A DNA stretch of 32,261 bases from positions 1 to 32,261 of the forward strand of contig NZ_QGGO01000044.1 in the NCBI RefSeq assembly GCF_003148625.1. The letters are read 5' to 3'. The notes beneath the pieces are model-generated. The model did no database searches. It had not been told where the DNA came from and worked only from the letters and a program-made list of their open reading frames with translations. The position numbers were made by a program, and so were the translations under genes. The stretch is from Arcicella aurantiaca. Lineage in GTDB: Bacteria; Bacteroidota; Bacteroidia; Cytophagales; Spirosomataceae. Shown here piece after piece: positions 15,412-23,407 of the stretch (the first letter of the stretch is position 1; every line of letters starts with the position of its first letter).

Positions 15412-15435
15412 TCCAATATTAGATAACATAAGAAA

Positions 15436-16329
15436 ATGGCTAAACTAAATTTAAAAGACCAAATCAAAATGACTTCAAAACCATTGTTTAATAATGGTTT
15501 ATTAAATAACGAAAATATCAAGAAGAAAATCGTTATCATTCAAGAGTTAAAAGATTTGATTAAGCCTTTACAGTTAGACGAATTTGAGCAATTAAAAGCG
15601 AATATTATTCAGAATGGCTGTCAAGACACGATAAAAATATGGCATACTTCCGAACAAGTTGTTAATCCCGAAGCAGTAGCTAATGAAGAAATGTTTGTCT
15701 TAATTGATGGACACAATCGTTATAAGATATGTATAGAAAATGAAATACCATTTAATGTAACATTGATGTCTTTCGACACCTTAGAGGATGTCAAGGCATT
15801 TATGATTGACTTACAATTAGGACGAAGAAATGTGAGCCTTTTAGAAGTGTCATATTATCGTGGTTTGCAATATAATAACAGCAAAAATGTTGAAAGTAAA
15901 GCCAATAATTTTGCTAAAAGAGACGAAACACACACTATCTCTGAATTAATGGGTGAGAAATTTGGTGTAGATGAAAAAACAATTAGAAGAGATGGCGATT
16001 TTGCCAGAGGACTTGAAACACTTTCGCAAGATTTAAAAGAGGATGTTTTGGCAGGCAGAGCAAAAGTGTCTAAAAAGGAGGTCATGCAATTAGGAAAATT
16101 GGAAATTGAAAATCCTGTTAAATCCGTCGAAGAAATTGTCAGTATTGTAAAAAATACGCCATCAATTGAGCAACAGAATGAAGTTATTTCGGAGATTAAG
16201 CCCATTAAAAAAGAGCAGCAACAATCAGCAAAACAAAAACTTAGTGTATTCTTAAACGCTCCCAACAGAGAAAATTTTGAAGAATTGAAAAAGCTAATTA
16301 AAGTGTTGGATAAATTAGTGATTCAATAA
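15436..16329 (+). CDS. parB: ParB-family partition protein
   Basis: The 297-residue protein binds the plasmid centromere and stimulates ParA. An N-terminal ParB/Srx-like domain contains DGHNRY (91-96) in the position of the usual GERR-type CTP-binding box; this DGHNR variant is common in plasmid ParB-like proteins. LGRRNVSLLEVSYYRG follows at about 128-143, and a helix-turn-helix around 167-190 (ISELMGEKFGVDEKTIRRD) is the likely specificity element. The C-terminal 70 residues are charged and helical and may dimerise. It is co-transcribed with parA. Whether it hydrolyses CTP cannot be judged. Confidence 0.88.
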   Translation: MAKLNLKDQIKMTSKPLFNNGLLNNENIKKKIVIIQELKDLIKPLQLDEFEQLKANIIQNGCQDTIKIWHTSEQVVNPEAVANEEMFVLIDGHNRYKICIENEIPFNVTLMSFDTLEDVKAFMIDLQLGRRNVSLLEVSYYRGLQYNNSKNVESKANNFAKRDETHTISELMGEKFGVDEKTIRRDGDFARGLETLSQDLKEDVLAGRAKVSKKEVMQLGKLEIENPVKSVEEIVSIVKNTPSIEQQNEVISEIKPIKKEQQQSAKQKLSVFLNAPNRENFEELKKLIKVLDKLVIQ

Positions 16330-16392
16330 AAAGTCAGCACACATTATTTCAACATTGAAAGAACTGTTATGGCTAAATTAGAGCTTTATGGT

Positions 16393-16414
16393 GTTGCTTT
16401 ATTCGCAACTTTTT
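16393..16414 (+). terminator. weak terminator-like hairpin after parB
   Basis: GTTGC (16393-16397) pairs with GCAAC (16405-16409) over a seven-base loop, followed by five T and more T-rich sequence. The stem is short, so termination may be partial and allow some read-through into higB. Confidence 0.45.
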
Positions 16415-16427
16415 ATTAATTTTGAAT

Positions 16428-16733
16428 ATGAGAATTATTGCAAAAGGAACTATTAGGGATTTTTGGTTACTTCATCCTCCTGCCGAATTTCCTTTATTAG
16501 ATTGGTATAATACGGTTAAACAAGTAGAATGGAATACCCCAAATGATGTAAAACAAACCTATGGTAATGCAAGTATAGTCGCTAATGATAGAGTTGTATT
16601 TAATATCAAGGGAAATGATTACAGACTTGTTACTGAAATAGATTATAGTTTTCAAATGGTTTTTATTATCTGGATTGGTACACACAAGGCATACGATAAA
16701 ATAGACGTTACAACGATAGAATATAATGGATAA
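16428..16733 (+). CDS. higB: HigB-type toxin, RelE-superfamily mRNA interferase
   Basis: HigB toxins cut mRNA on the ribosome and stop growth unless bound by HigA. The 101-residue protein starts MRIIAKGTIRDFW and shows the family blocks HPPAEFPLLDWY, VEWNTPNDVK, NASIVANDRVVFNIKGNDYRL and FIWIGTHKAYDKID in the expected order. An in-frame TTG six bases upstream is possible, but the ATG matches family starts. The gene order (toxin first, eight-base overlap with the antitoxin) is the typical reversed higBA layout. It sits directly behind parAB, a common place for plasmid addiction modules. Confidence 0.92.
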   Translation: MRIIAKGTIRDFWLLHPPAEFPLLDWYNTVKQVEWNTPNDVKQTYGNASIVANDRVVFNIKGNDYRLVTEIDYSFQMVFIIWIGTHKAYDKIDVTTIEYNG

Positions 16734-17082
16734 TCTCACGAATGAAAAATATCATCAAATGGCATTGAACAAAGTTCGTAGTTTGATGAAACAGAAACCT
16801 TCAAAAGAAAGTACTGAAGGTCAGGAGCTTGAAATGCTTATTACGCTGATAGAAGCCTATGAGGAGATACATATACCGATGCAGGCAAGTGACCCGATAG
16901 CTTATCTACAATATAGAATGGAACAAGGAAATTTGAAAAATAAAGATTTAATACCATTTATTGGAGACAAAACTAAGGTTTCAAAGGTTATGAATCGTAA
17001 ACAAGAACTGAGTGTATTGATGATTAAACGCTTGAGCCAAGGGTTAAATATTCCGCTTAACTTCTTAATTCCGAGTGTATAG
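16726..17082 (+). CDS. higA: HigA-type antitoxin, helix-turn-helix protein
   Basis: HigA neutralises HigB and represses the higBA promoter. The 118-residue protein has the HigA linker pattern LIEAYEEIHIPMQASDPIAY, followed by a Cro/C1-type helix-turn-helix (about 72-115: NLKNKDLIPFIGDKTKVSKVMNRKQ, shown here in part, then LSVLMIKRLSQGLNIP). The start codon lies inside the 3' end of higB, which keeps the two products balanced. A strong terminator follows. Confidence 0.92.
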   Translation: MDNLTNEKYHQMALNKVRSLMKQKPSKESTEGQELEMLITLIEAYEEIHIPMQASDPIAYLQYRMEQGNLKNKDLIPFIGDKTKVSKVMNRKQELSVLMIKRLSQGLNIPLNFLIPSV

Positions 17083-17104
17083 TGGTGAATTTTAAAAGTA
17101 ATTA

Positions 17105-17152
17105 AATACAAAAGGCGTTGAGAATTTATAAGTTCTCAACGCCTTTTGTATT
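17105..17152. terminator. strong bidirectional terminator between higBA and the tra operon
   Basis: A 20-bp perfect inverted repeat (17105-17124 with 17133-17152, eight-base loop) has a GC-containing core GGCGTTGAGAA/TTCTCAACGCC and A/T-rich ends giving T-runs in both directions. It lies between the convergent higA and traQ ends and should stop transcripts from both sides. Confidence 0.9.
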
Positions 17153-17169
17153 GTCAACATTTTTTACAT

Positions 17170-17640
17170 CTAAGGAGCAATCAAAAAACTCCTATTTTGA
17201 ATAATGCTTTTTTTATTTTGAGTATCAATGCAATAGATTGACATATTTACTGTGATGGCAGTATTAGATGTTAAGGTTTCTGTCGGTACGAAAACCATTT
17301 TTAACTCATTGTTTTCAAAGTTTGAATACTTAACTTCTATCCAATCTTTTTTCTGAAAAATCTTAGTCGTATCATTCTCAACAACAAAATATCCATCTGT
17401 ATTTGATATATCAGGAATGAATCTGTAAATGGTATTCTTATTGCTAAAATCTAACTGTGATATGTACAAATTGAATGAATAAGGCTCATTGGCTTTTGTA
17501 CTTTTTTGGTTGGTTTTAATGAGAAAATTAAATTCGGGAGAAACTGAACTTAACCCGTCTAATCCTTCCACATCTAAGGTTGCTTTGCAAGCCCCCAACA
17601 GAAACAAGCAAGCGATTATTGTATAAATTCTTGGTGTCAT
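17170..17640 (-). CDS. traQ: TraQ-like conjugation lipoprotein
   Basis: The 156-residue protein has a lipoprotein signal peptide ending in LLGAC (lipid-anchored C18), followed by a beta-rich domain without Trp-rich or catalytic motifs. It is the last gene of the transfer operon, right behind traO, where Bacteroides-type elements carry TraQ (a small periplasmic lipoprotein). Identification rests mainly on position, size and lipobox; sequence similarity to known TraQ proteins is weak by eye. A role at the outer membrane part of the mating pore is likely. Confidence 0.6.
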   Translation of the reverse strand: MTPRIYTIIACLFLLGACKATLDVEGLDGLSSVSPEFNFLIKTNQKSTKANEPYSFNLYISQLDFSNKNTIYRFIPDISNTDGYFVVENDTTKIFQKKDWIEVKYSNFENNELKMVFVPTETLTSNTAITVNMSIYCIDTQNKKSIIQNRSFLIAP

Positions 17641-17643
17641 TAT

Positions 17644-18228
17644 CTATTGATTAAATCTTAGGGCAATGCCTAATTGTATATAAAAGGGTTTTACTTCGGA
17701 TGTTGGAGTCCATCGCTGACGGGCAGAAATTATCAAATTATGTACTTCGATTTCTGCTCCTAACGAAGCTCCAAGCAAGAAGCGACTTACATTATTAATC
17801 TTGATGTTTTCTGTTAAGAAACGCTCGTTTTGATTAACACTTTCATACCCAAAAATTCCACCAGTTCTAAAATTCATGTACATACTTCTGTTTCTGTTAC
17901 GATAGAATTTGTAGATATACGTGTATGAACTGGTGAATTGCTCAACTGGAACGAGATAAATTTGTGTAGAGTTAGTCACCACGTCAATGTTTTTCCATAA
18001 ATAGTCCAAGCCTAAAACCCAAGAATTTTCCTTCTTATTATAAACTCCGAAGCCAATCCCAAACCCCAAACCTGACTGATTGAGTTTTGGGTTAAAACCA
18101 TCAGTTACGTGAGTAGATACTTCAAAAAACTTTTGCGATTTAATATGAACCTGAGCATTCAAATTGCTTGTTATCATCGTCAATAAAATGAATAAACTAA
18201 ATACTCTTGCTTTGTGTGATTGTCTCAT
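17644..18228 (-). CDS. traO: TraO conjugation protein, outer-membrane beta-barrel-like
   Basis: The 194-residue protein has a signal peptide (about 26 residues, ending NLNAQ) and alternating beta strands with many Gly and aromatic residues (SGLGFGIGFGVYNKK, SFYRNRNRSMYMNFRTGG pattern in part). It ends in a strand with a terminal-type aromatic, GIALRFNQ. This is the architecture of TraO, a small outer-membrane protein of Bacteroides-type mating pores. Its start overlaps the 3' end of traN by 32 bases and traQ follows after three bases. Confidence 0.78.
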   Translation of the reverse strand: MRQSHKARVFSLFILLTMITSNLNAQVHIKSQKFFEVSTHVTDGFNPKLNQSGLGFGIGFGVYNKKENSWVLGLDYLWKNIDVVTNSTQIYLVPVEQFTSSYTYIYKFYRNRNRSMYMNFRTGGIFGYESVNQNERFLTENIKINNVSRFLLGASLGAEIEVHNLIISARQRWTPTSEVKPFYIQLGIALRFNQ

Positions 18229-19123
18229 TGTCTAATTGGAATTTTAGGTGGCGACCACCATCTTTTTCATAAATTTCTACTTCCATAATCTTTCCGTCTG
18301 TCAAGGTAATAAACGGAATACCAATCACTTTTTTAAGTTCTGAATTTGGTTTTACCGTTTTAAATCCTTCTGGGTAATTGATCAGAACCTTTAATTCATC
18401 TTCTTGAAAGGCGGTACGTTTTAGTACGTTTTTATCCCTAATAAATACCTTTACAAAATCAATTTCATAAGGAATGGAAGACGAGTTTTCGAGGGTGGTT
18501 TGTAGATAAAAAATCTTTTGTTCAAAATAAATGCCTTTCAAGAAAACGGATATGTCTGCTTTCTTCGCTCCTATATGACGAATATATTTGCGTTGTTTAA
18601 GTGCTTTTCCTGCAAATCTTCTCAGTTCCTCATCAGAATATTCTCCCTGATTTATCTCATAAATATTACTGGTTGATAAAGCTCCTCGACCAATGCCCAA
18701 ACTATCCGTTGATAATTCATCCATGCGTAAATTGTTTGCGATGTTAATGTTATAAACATCAGGGTTTTCATTGTAATGAATAACAAACGAAAAGTAACCT
18801 CCATCTTCCGTTAAAATAGTCATGTTCGTTTCTTCATTAAAATCTTTCTTCCCTGCTTTTACCCTTAAAACATTTGTAATGGTAGGCGGAACAGTGGCAA
18901 TAACGCTTTCACTTCCTGCATCAAAATCACGAATTTTGGAAGGGAAAATAATGTGCGTGGTTTTATAAAATGATAACTCCAAAGGATAAGACCCTCTAAT
19001 GGCTTTTTTAGCAATTGGGAGTAAATATTTGTTGGGCTTAATGTATAAGGAGGAATCAATATTCTGCCCATATATTTGATTAAAACCTAACAAAATAAGG
19101 ATTACACTTACTATTTTTTTCAT
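18197..19123 (-). CDS. traN: TraN (DUF4138), VirB9-like periplasmic conjugation protein
   Basis: The start at 19123 (MKKIVSVILILLGFNQIYGQ, a clean signal peptide) is preferred over a longer frame beginning at 19174 inside traM, because it leaves a natural ten-base gap. The mature protein has the DUF4138/TraN features: YKTTHIIFPSKIRDFDAGSE in part near the N-terminus, the VLRVKAG strand, and a late region ending in a beta sandwich. TraN is thought to act like VirB9, forming the periplasmic to outer-membrane channel with TraM and TraO. It follows traM and overlaps traO. Confidence 0.9.
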   Translation of the reverse strand: MKKIVSVILILLGFNQIYGQNIDSSLYIKPNKYLLPIAKKAIRGSYPLELSFYKTTHIIFPSKIRDFDAGSESVIATVPPTITNVLRVKAGKKDFNEETNMTILTEDGGYFSFVIHYNENPDVYNINIANNLRMDELSTDSLGIGRGALSTSNIYEINQGEYSDEELRRFAGKALKQRKYIRHIGAKKADISVFLKGIYFEQKIFYLQTTLENSSSIPYEIDFVKVFIRDKNVLKRTAFQEDELKVLINYPEGFKTVKPNSELKKVIGIPFITLTDGKIMEVEIYEKDGGRHLKFQLDNETITQSKSI

Positions 19124-19133
19124 ACTATTTGAC

Positions 19134-20681
19134 TTATGGTTTAGCATCGAATTCTTGAAATTTAAGCAGTACACGGTAATTGGGTCTGATAAATGCTTTC
19201 ACTTGGGCAATTTTAGTAGTAAGAATATTACGCCCAACATTAGAAACACTTTGAAGGGTGTTAGTGGCAATTTGTGTTCCTACTTGGTTGCCAACACTAC
19301 CTTGACTAATTAAATACGAAGGTTGAACCGATTGCGAAGCACTATGAACAAGGGCTGAATTAAGCTGTGTCTTTTGGGCAAGGTCTTTCACATAAACACC
19401 CTGTTGTCCGTCTAAATCATATACTTGCATACTAACGGGATACAGGTAATTATCAATTCTCAAATTGGTTACTTTTATCATAATTCTATCGCCACTGATA
19501 GAACAAATGCCCGTAATTAAAGTATTTGGTTGAAGCGATAATTCTTCTCCTTGTAATTGTAATTTTGTTTCAGATAAAATTCTGATTTTAACGGTAGAAC
19601 CATTCGTTACAGAAACACCATCGCCAGACCCATGAATTACTCCTTCAACGGCTTCATAACGAGTTCTTTTTTTGTTTACTTCTGTCCTTTTGCCGTTTAA
19701 TCCAAAAAAAGCATTTTCAGCCTTCGCCGAAACAATTTGTGGTGAACCTCCATCCGCTTTGACTAATGAACCAGTAGTTTGTTTTGGAGGAATCCCATTT
19801 AAAGCATCTTCAAATATTTCATCATCTGATTTTACTTTTGTTGTGGATGCCTTTCTATTATTGCGAGCAAAAGCAGGAATTTGATTGGTAGAACCATTAT
19901 TAAAAGGATTGGCTGTTGGATTATTAGTTTGCTTTTCAATTCTTTTATTCTCATTATCTACCATTTTCAAGAGCATATCATCGTATTTATCTTGACGAGC
20001 TTCACGCTCAGATTTCACGACTGCCTCTTGATTCAATTTTCTTTGATAATCTTCCGTTGGCTTTCCTGAGTATATTTCATTAATTAAACGACTGTTGTCA
20101 TACCCACTCCGATTAACATAGGCTAAATTTTCCTGATTGATAGACGTTTTTAACTGCCTGTTAGGTTGATTTGATGCGGTAAAACCGTAAGCCTGACGTT
20201 TTAAATTTTGGTCGGTATTACGTTCAATTGCATCAAAGCGATTTTGAATTCCTTTTTCTTGTTCGTAAGAAAAACTATTACTTCGTGGCGAGGCATTTTT
20301 ATCTCTACCCGAAATTAAGTCGCCAGAGTTAGGGGATAAATTCCCAAGATTGGTACTTTCATTTTCATTGAAACTACCTTGAAATGCTAAATTATCGCTA
20401 TTGCGAGAAACTGAAGTAGGGTTTAGCTCATCGAGCGAAGAACCCTTTTTTTCTGTTTCCTCAATGGGGGTTATTTTAGCATTAGCCACAGGCATATTAA
20501 TTTGATTAGGGTTAGTAGTTGTAACTTCATTGCTATTATCCCCAATAAATCCGTAAGTCATTCCTACCGTTCCCAATATTACCCAAAAAGGAAGAAAGGC
20601 GAACAAAAGGATTTTTTGCCTTCTATTAAGTTCAATTTTTCTCCTCTGAGGAGCATTTATTGTATTTGTTTGTGCTGACAT
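19134..20681 (-). CDS. traM: TraM (DUF3714), VirB10-like conjugation protein
   Basis: This 515-residue protein has a single N-terminal membrane segment (about 23-45), then a long periplasmic stretch rich in Asn, Ser, Gln and charged residues. A conserved C-terminal beta domain (about 330-515) contains AVIHGSGDGVSVTNGSTVKIR-like and LQPNTLITGICSISGDRI patterns (quoted in part). This is the TraM/VirB10 layout that spans the envelope and links the ATPases to the outer pore. A potential coiled-coil lies near 200-250 (KSEREARQDKYDDMLLKMVD). It is one base behind traL. Confidence 0.9.
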   Translation of the reverse strand: MSAQTNTINAPQRRKIELNRRQKILLFAFLPFWVILGTVGMTYGFIGDNSNEVTTTNPNQINMPVANAKITPIEETEKKGSSLDELNPTSVSRNSDNLAFQGSFNENESTNLGNLSPNSGDLISGRDKNASPRSNSFSYEQEKGIQNRFDAIERNTDQNLKRQAYGFTASNQPNRQLKTSINQENLAYVNRSGYDNSRLINEIYSGKPTEDYQRKLNQEAVVKSEREARQDKYDDMLLKMVDNENKRIEKQTNNPTANPFNNGSTNQIPAFARNNRKASTTKVKSDDEIFEDALNGIPPKQTTGSLVKADGGSPQIVSAKAENAFFGLNGKRTEVNKKRTRYEAVEGVIHGSGDGVSVTNGSTVKIRILSETKLQLQGEELSLQPNTLITGICSISGDRIMIKVTNLRIDNYLYPVSMQVYDLDGQQGVYVKDLAQKTQLNSALVHSASQSVQPSYLISQGSVGNQVGTQIATNTLQSVSNVGRNILTTKIAQVKAFIRPNYRVLLKFQEFDAKP

Positions 20682-20682
20682 T

Positions 20683-20889
20683 TTAATTAATAAACAGGAA
20701 AAGAATGTACAGAATAGCCAAAATAGCTAAAATGATATTGCGGCTACGAAATCCAACTTTATGCTGTTTTTCATTAAGCCAAGTACCTATTTTTTTTTCA
20801 AATGAAAATAGATTGTCCGCCATCTGCATACCCTTTTGATAAGCGGTACTATTCATATCTATTTCCCTTTTTTTCCTAAACCAAGCCAT
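20683..20889 (-). CDS. traL: TraL (DUF3989) small membrane protein of the mating pore
   Basis: The 68-residue protein has a basic N-terminus (MAWFRKKREID), a charged helical middle and a C-terminal membrane segment (about 50-67). This and its place between traK and traM match TraL of Bacteroides-type conjugation systems, a short inner-membrane component of unknown detailed role. It overlaps nothing and is tightly spaced to traM. Confidence 0.78.
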   Translation of the reverse strand: MAWFRKKREIDMNSTAYQKGMQMADNLFSFEKKIGTWLNEKQHKVGFRSRNIILAILAILYILFLFIN

Positions 20890-20904
20890 ATCAAAGAGCG
20901 TTAA

Positions 20905-21528
20905 TTATTTCTGATTGATGACATTTTCACGAGTTTCGCCTCTTTTCAAAATACGATACCCCTTAATTAAAAAACCATTGGGATTATTGTCAGACCTATT
21001 GACATCGACAAATTCGCATTCCGCTAAAATGGGCGTAATGCTTTCTGCACTGGCACGCTTTTGTCTAAGGGTAAATGATATTTTCCCACGCATGGGCGTT
21101 GTTCGTAAATCAACCACTGTTGAATCAATATCAACCGTCTGAACTGTATTGGAATTAATTAAATTTTCATAAAATTTTTGTTCCCTTAAATTGTCATATA
21201 ACATTTTTGTTGATTCATCAGAGATATAAGTTGTTTTCCGCATATTACTGGCGATGCTTTGTGGGTCGGGAGCGATGTTATAAAAAAGTTCATGAAAACG
21301 GTTCAAGGTGAACTTTGCTTCGGCAGGTCTATTTTGTTGGACATCACTTGATAGTGCTTCTAAGGCTACACTACGATTGACCACATATAGTCTATCATCG
21401 TGTTCAGCTGATAATTTGAAACTAAGGGAAACCGCAAGCAAAGCCGTGAGCATACAACCAATTACAACAATTTGAGTGATTAGCCTTGCTTTCTTATGGT
21501 CTGCATCCATATTCAATAATTCTTTCAT
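20905..21528 (-). CDS. traK: TraK, VirB8-like conjugation protein
   Basis: A start at 21528 (MKELLNMDADHKKARLI) gives 207 residues, the normal TraK length, one base after the stop of the preceding small gene. A longer frame from 21666 would overlap that gene and is rejected. One membrane segment (about 17-36) anchors a periplasmic domain with the family pattern NRFHELFYNIAPDPQSI, then FYENLI, and a strand-rich C-terminal part. TraK resembles VirB8, the assembly hub of type IV secretion. Confidence 0.9.
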   Translation of the reverse strand: MKELLNMDADHKKARLITQIVVIGCMLTALLAVSLSFKLSAEHDDRLYVVNRSVALEALSSDVQQNRPAEAKFTLNRFHELFYNIAPDPQSIASNMRKTTYISDESTKMLYDNLREQKFYENLINSNTVQTVDIDSTVVDLRTTPMRGKISFTLRQKRASAESITPILAECEFVDVNRSDNNPNGFLIKGYRILKRGETRENVINQK

Positions 21529-21529
21529 C

Positions 21530-21763
21530 TTATTTTTGTGGATATTTGATTCGTTGTTTTCTGAGGGCTTTGGTATTGTCAAAAATTGGAATTGTTCGAC
21601 CACGATATTGAGCAAAGCTATTCTTGGTATTATCATTATAATTTTGATAACTCCAGACGATAGCAACTATCATAATTGTCAATGACAGTAGGCAAATAAC
21701 CAACATTTCTAAATAAACACGATTGTAAAAAAATACTAAATTCTTATTCATAAATTCGTTCAT
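21530..21763 (-). CDS. small single-pass membrane protein between traJ and traK
   Basis: This 77-residue protein has one membrane segment (about 18-38) followed by a basic tail (TKALRKQRIKYPQK). Its start codon shares its bases with the traJ stop and its stop is one base from the traK start, so it is clearly part of the operon. I know no such gene at this place in the classical tra order. It could be an accessory inner-membrane subunit or an assembly partner of TraJ. It is unlikely to be a spurious frame because it sits exactly in the gap between two real genes. Confidence 0.7.
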   Translation of the reverse strand: MNEFMNKNLVFFYNRVYLEMLVICLLSLTIMIVAIVWSYQNYNDNTKNSFAQYRGRTIPIFDNTKALRKQRIKYPQK

Positions 21764-23022
21764 TAAGTACCATATCTACCATTTCCATACCGATAAGAAG
21801 CACGTCTTTTCATTTTTTTAGCCGCTACATTGGCATCTCCTCCCCCTTTGAATGCACCGATAGCACCATTATAAATTCCGCCACCAATTGCCGAAGCCAT
21901 ACCCAAAGCAGAAGAACCATAATTACCCATTCCTGCATTTTGCCCCATTGACATACCCGTTTTTCCACCATTTACAGCTCCAGCATACCCTTCTTTAATT
22001 CCTCCCGAAATAGCACCACTGGCAATTACGCCACCTCTTGCAGTCATTTTTGCACCTGAAGTAACACCTGCTCCCAATGCAGCCGACCTTGCGGCAAAAC
22101 CCTGAGCAGCGGCAGAAGAACCTCCAACCGAAACAACCATATTCGCAATCGTAGGGATAAAAAACCAACCAATAATTAATACTACTAAAACCGCCACATA
22201 TACAGCTCCCATTGTGGTAATATCGTAACTGGTATTTTTGGCATTTTCATCGCCCACAATACCTGCGGAAGTGAGTGTAATCATCATTTTTGTCAAAATA
22301 TTGAAGGAAATAGCCCCGTATAAATTAGCGATTGCAGGAAGGAGTGCGTAATTAATATACTTGCCAAGCCATTCGACAGCATTATTAGCAAAGCCGTCAA
22401 AAATGGCAATCCCAATAGCAATTGGTGCTACTGCTCTGAGACAAATCCGAAATAGAAAAGACATCAGGTACATCACCATAAAAGCAAAATAATTAATCCA
22501 TTGCAGTATTTCCGTAATAACGTCTAATAGTCCAGCCACAAAATCATCCTTGAATTTTGAAACGCCAATGACTACATTTCTTTCCCAATCAAAAGTGGTA
22601 CTTGCGTAAGCTCCATCGCCAAATTGTGCATCATAGTCTTTCTCATTTTTAGCAATATTCGCCCATTTTAATTCAATTGTTTTTTCTAATTGATTATCAT
22701 AAGTCTCATAAGCATCTTTCATTTTTTGAACATCCCCAGAGCTTGTTATGGCAATAGAATTACAAATACTATCAATGGAATCACAAATATTACTACTCCA
22801 GCCCACTGCCATCAAAAAGAATATGGGTCGTATGAGCGGAATAAAATTGATGCTTTCATTTCTGGCAATTTGCCCCATTACACTTTTCCCAATATAGAAC
22901 ATACCGCCAATTCCAGCCAAATATCTGCCAAGCGTTGCAATGGTTTGTGTAGCACTTAACCCTGTCAAGCTACTGTCGTAAGCATCTTGTAGGATATTGA
23001 TAATATCATCAATTAGAGCCAT
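21763..23022 (-). CDS. traJ: TraJ, VirB6-like polytopic inner-membrane protein
   Basis: The 419-residue protein has several hydrophobic segments (for example around 165-190, 195-215, 215-250 and 270-300, the last through VAVLVVLIIGWFFIP). A long Gly/Ala/Ser-rich C-terminal tail (about 305-405) ends in basic residues (KKMKRRASYRYGNGRYG). This is typical of TraJ in Bacteroidota conjugation systems, the counterpart of VirB6, which forms the inner-membrane path for DNA. Its start overlaps the end of the preceding lipoprotein gene by 14 bases. Confidence 0.88.
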   Translation of the reverse strand: MALIDDIINILQDAYDSSLTGLSATQTIATLGRYLAGIGGMFYIGKSVMGQIARNESINFIPLIRPIFFLMAVGWSSNICDSIDSICNSIAITSSGDVQKMKDAYETYDNQLEKTIELKWANIAKNEKDYDAQFGDGAYASTTFDWERNVVIGVSKFKDDFVAGLLDVITEILQWINYFAFMVMYLMSFLFRICLRAVAPIAIGIAIFDGFANNAVEWLGKYINYALLPAIANLYGAISFNILTKMMITLTSAGIVGDENAKNTSYDITTMGAVYVAVLVVLIIGWFFIPTIANMVVSVGGSSAAAQGFAARSAALGAGVTSGAKMTARGGVIASGAISGGIKEGYAGAVNGGKTGMSMGQNAGMGNYGSSALGMASAIGGGIYNGAIGAFKGGGDANVAAKKMKRRASYRYGNGRYGT

Positions 23023-23401
23023 TTTTTGTCCGATTTTTTAAACTTCCAACGACATGATATTTATCGCAGTAGCATTTGAAAACATTTTCTTTTTCCATTA
23101 TTTTAAAAGAAAAACCTTTGATATTTCCTTCTTGCGTGAATAAATATCCATCGTAAATCTTACATTTTCGAGATTCAAATTCAGAGTCTCCCCTACCCTT
23201 TCCATCATGTTGTGATATGATAACCCGATATGGATATTCATCATCATCACTCAATGTAATATCCATATAGTTGTATGTTCCGTCACTTAATAAATCGTGA
23301 CCTTTCCAATGTCCTAAATACTTTTCATCTTCTCTTTTCGATTTTTCTGTACAAGAAAGCAGTAGAAGAAATACTGCAAAAACTACCAATGAATTTTTCA
23401 T
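23009..23401 (-). CDS. small lipoprotein inserted in the tra operon
   Basis: The 130-residue protein has a lipoprotein signal peptide with LLLLSC (C17) and a soluble domain of alternating strands (GHWKGHDLLSDGTYNYMDIT and a C-pair near CKCYCDKYH-like residues, read as FKCYCDKYH). It lies between traI and traJ, overlapping traJ by 14 bases, where classical tra operons carry no lipoprotein. Small surface lipoproteins inside transfer operons often act in entry exclusion or pore stabilisation; this is an inference. The fold may be lipocalin-like, but I cannot confirm it. Confidence 0.7.
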   Translation of the reverse strand: MKNSLVVFAVFLLLLSCTEKSKREDEKYLGHWKGHDLLSDGTYNYMDITLSDDDEYPYRVIISQHDGKGRGDSEFESRKCKIYDGYLFTQEGNIKGFSFKIMEKENVFKCYCDKYHVVGSLKNRTKNGSN

Positions 23402-23407
23402 GATTAA

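Noticed and set aside
16369-16419. Sixteen-codon frame between parB and higB
   Set aside because: It ends in the T-run of a terminator-like hairpin and has no sign of selection as a protein; it is too short to support.
16417-16424. TAATTTTG as the higB promoter -7 box
   Set aside because: It matches the consensus but ends only three bases before the ATG, so the transcript would start inside the gene. It is more likely a chance match in AT-rich DNA.
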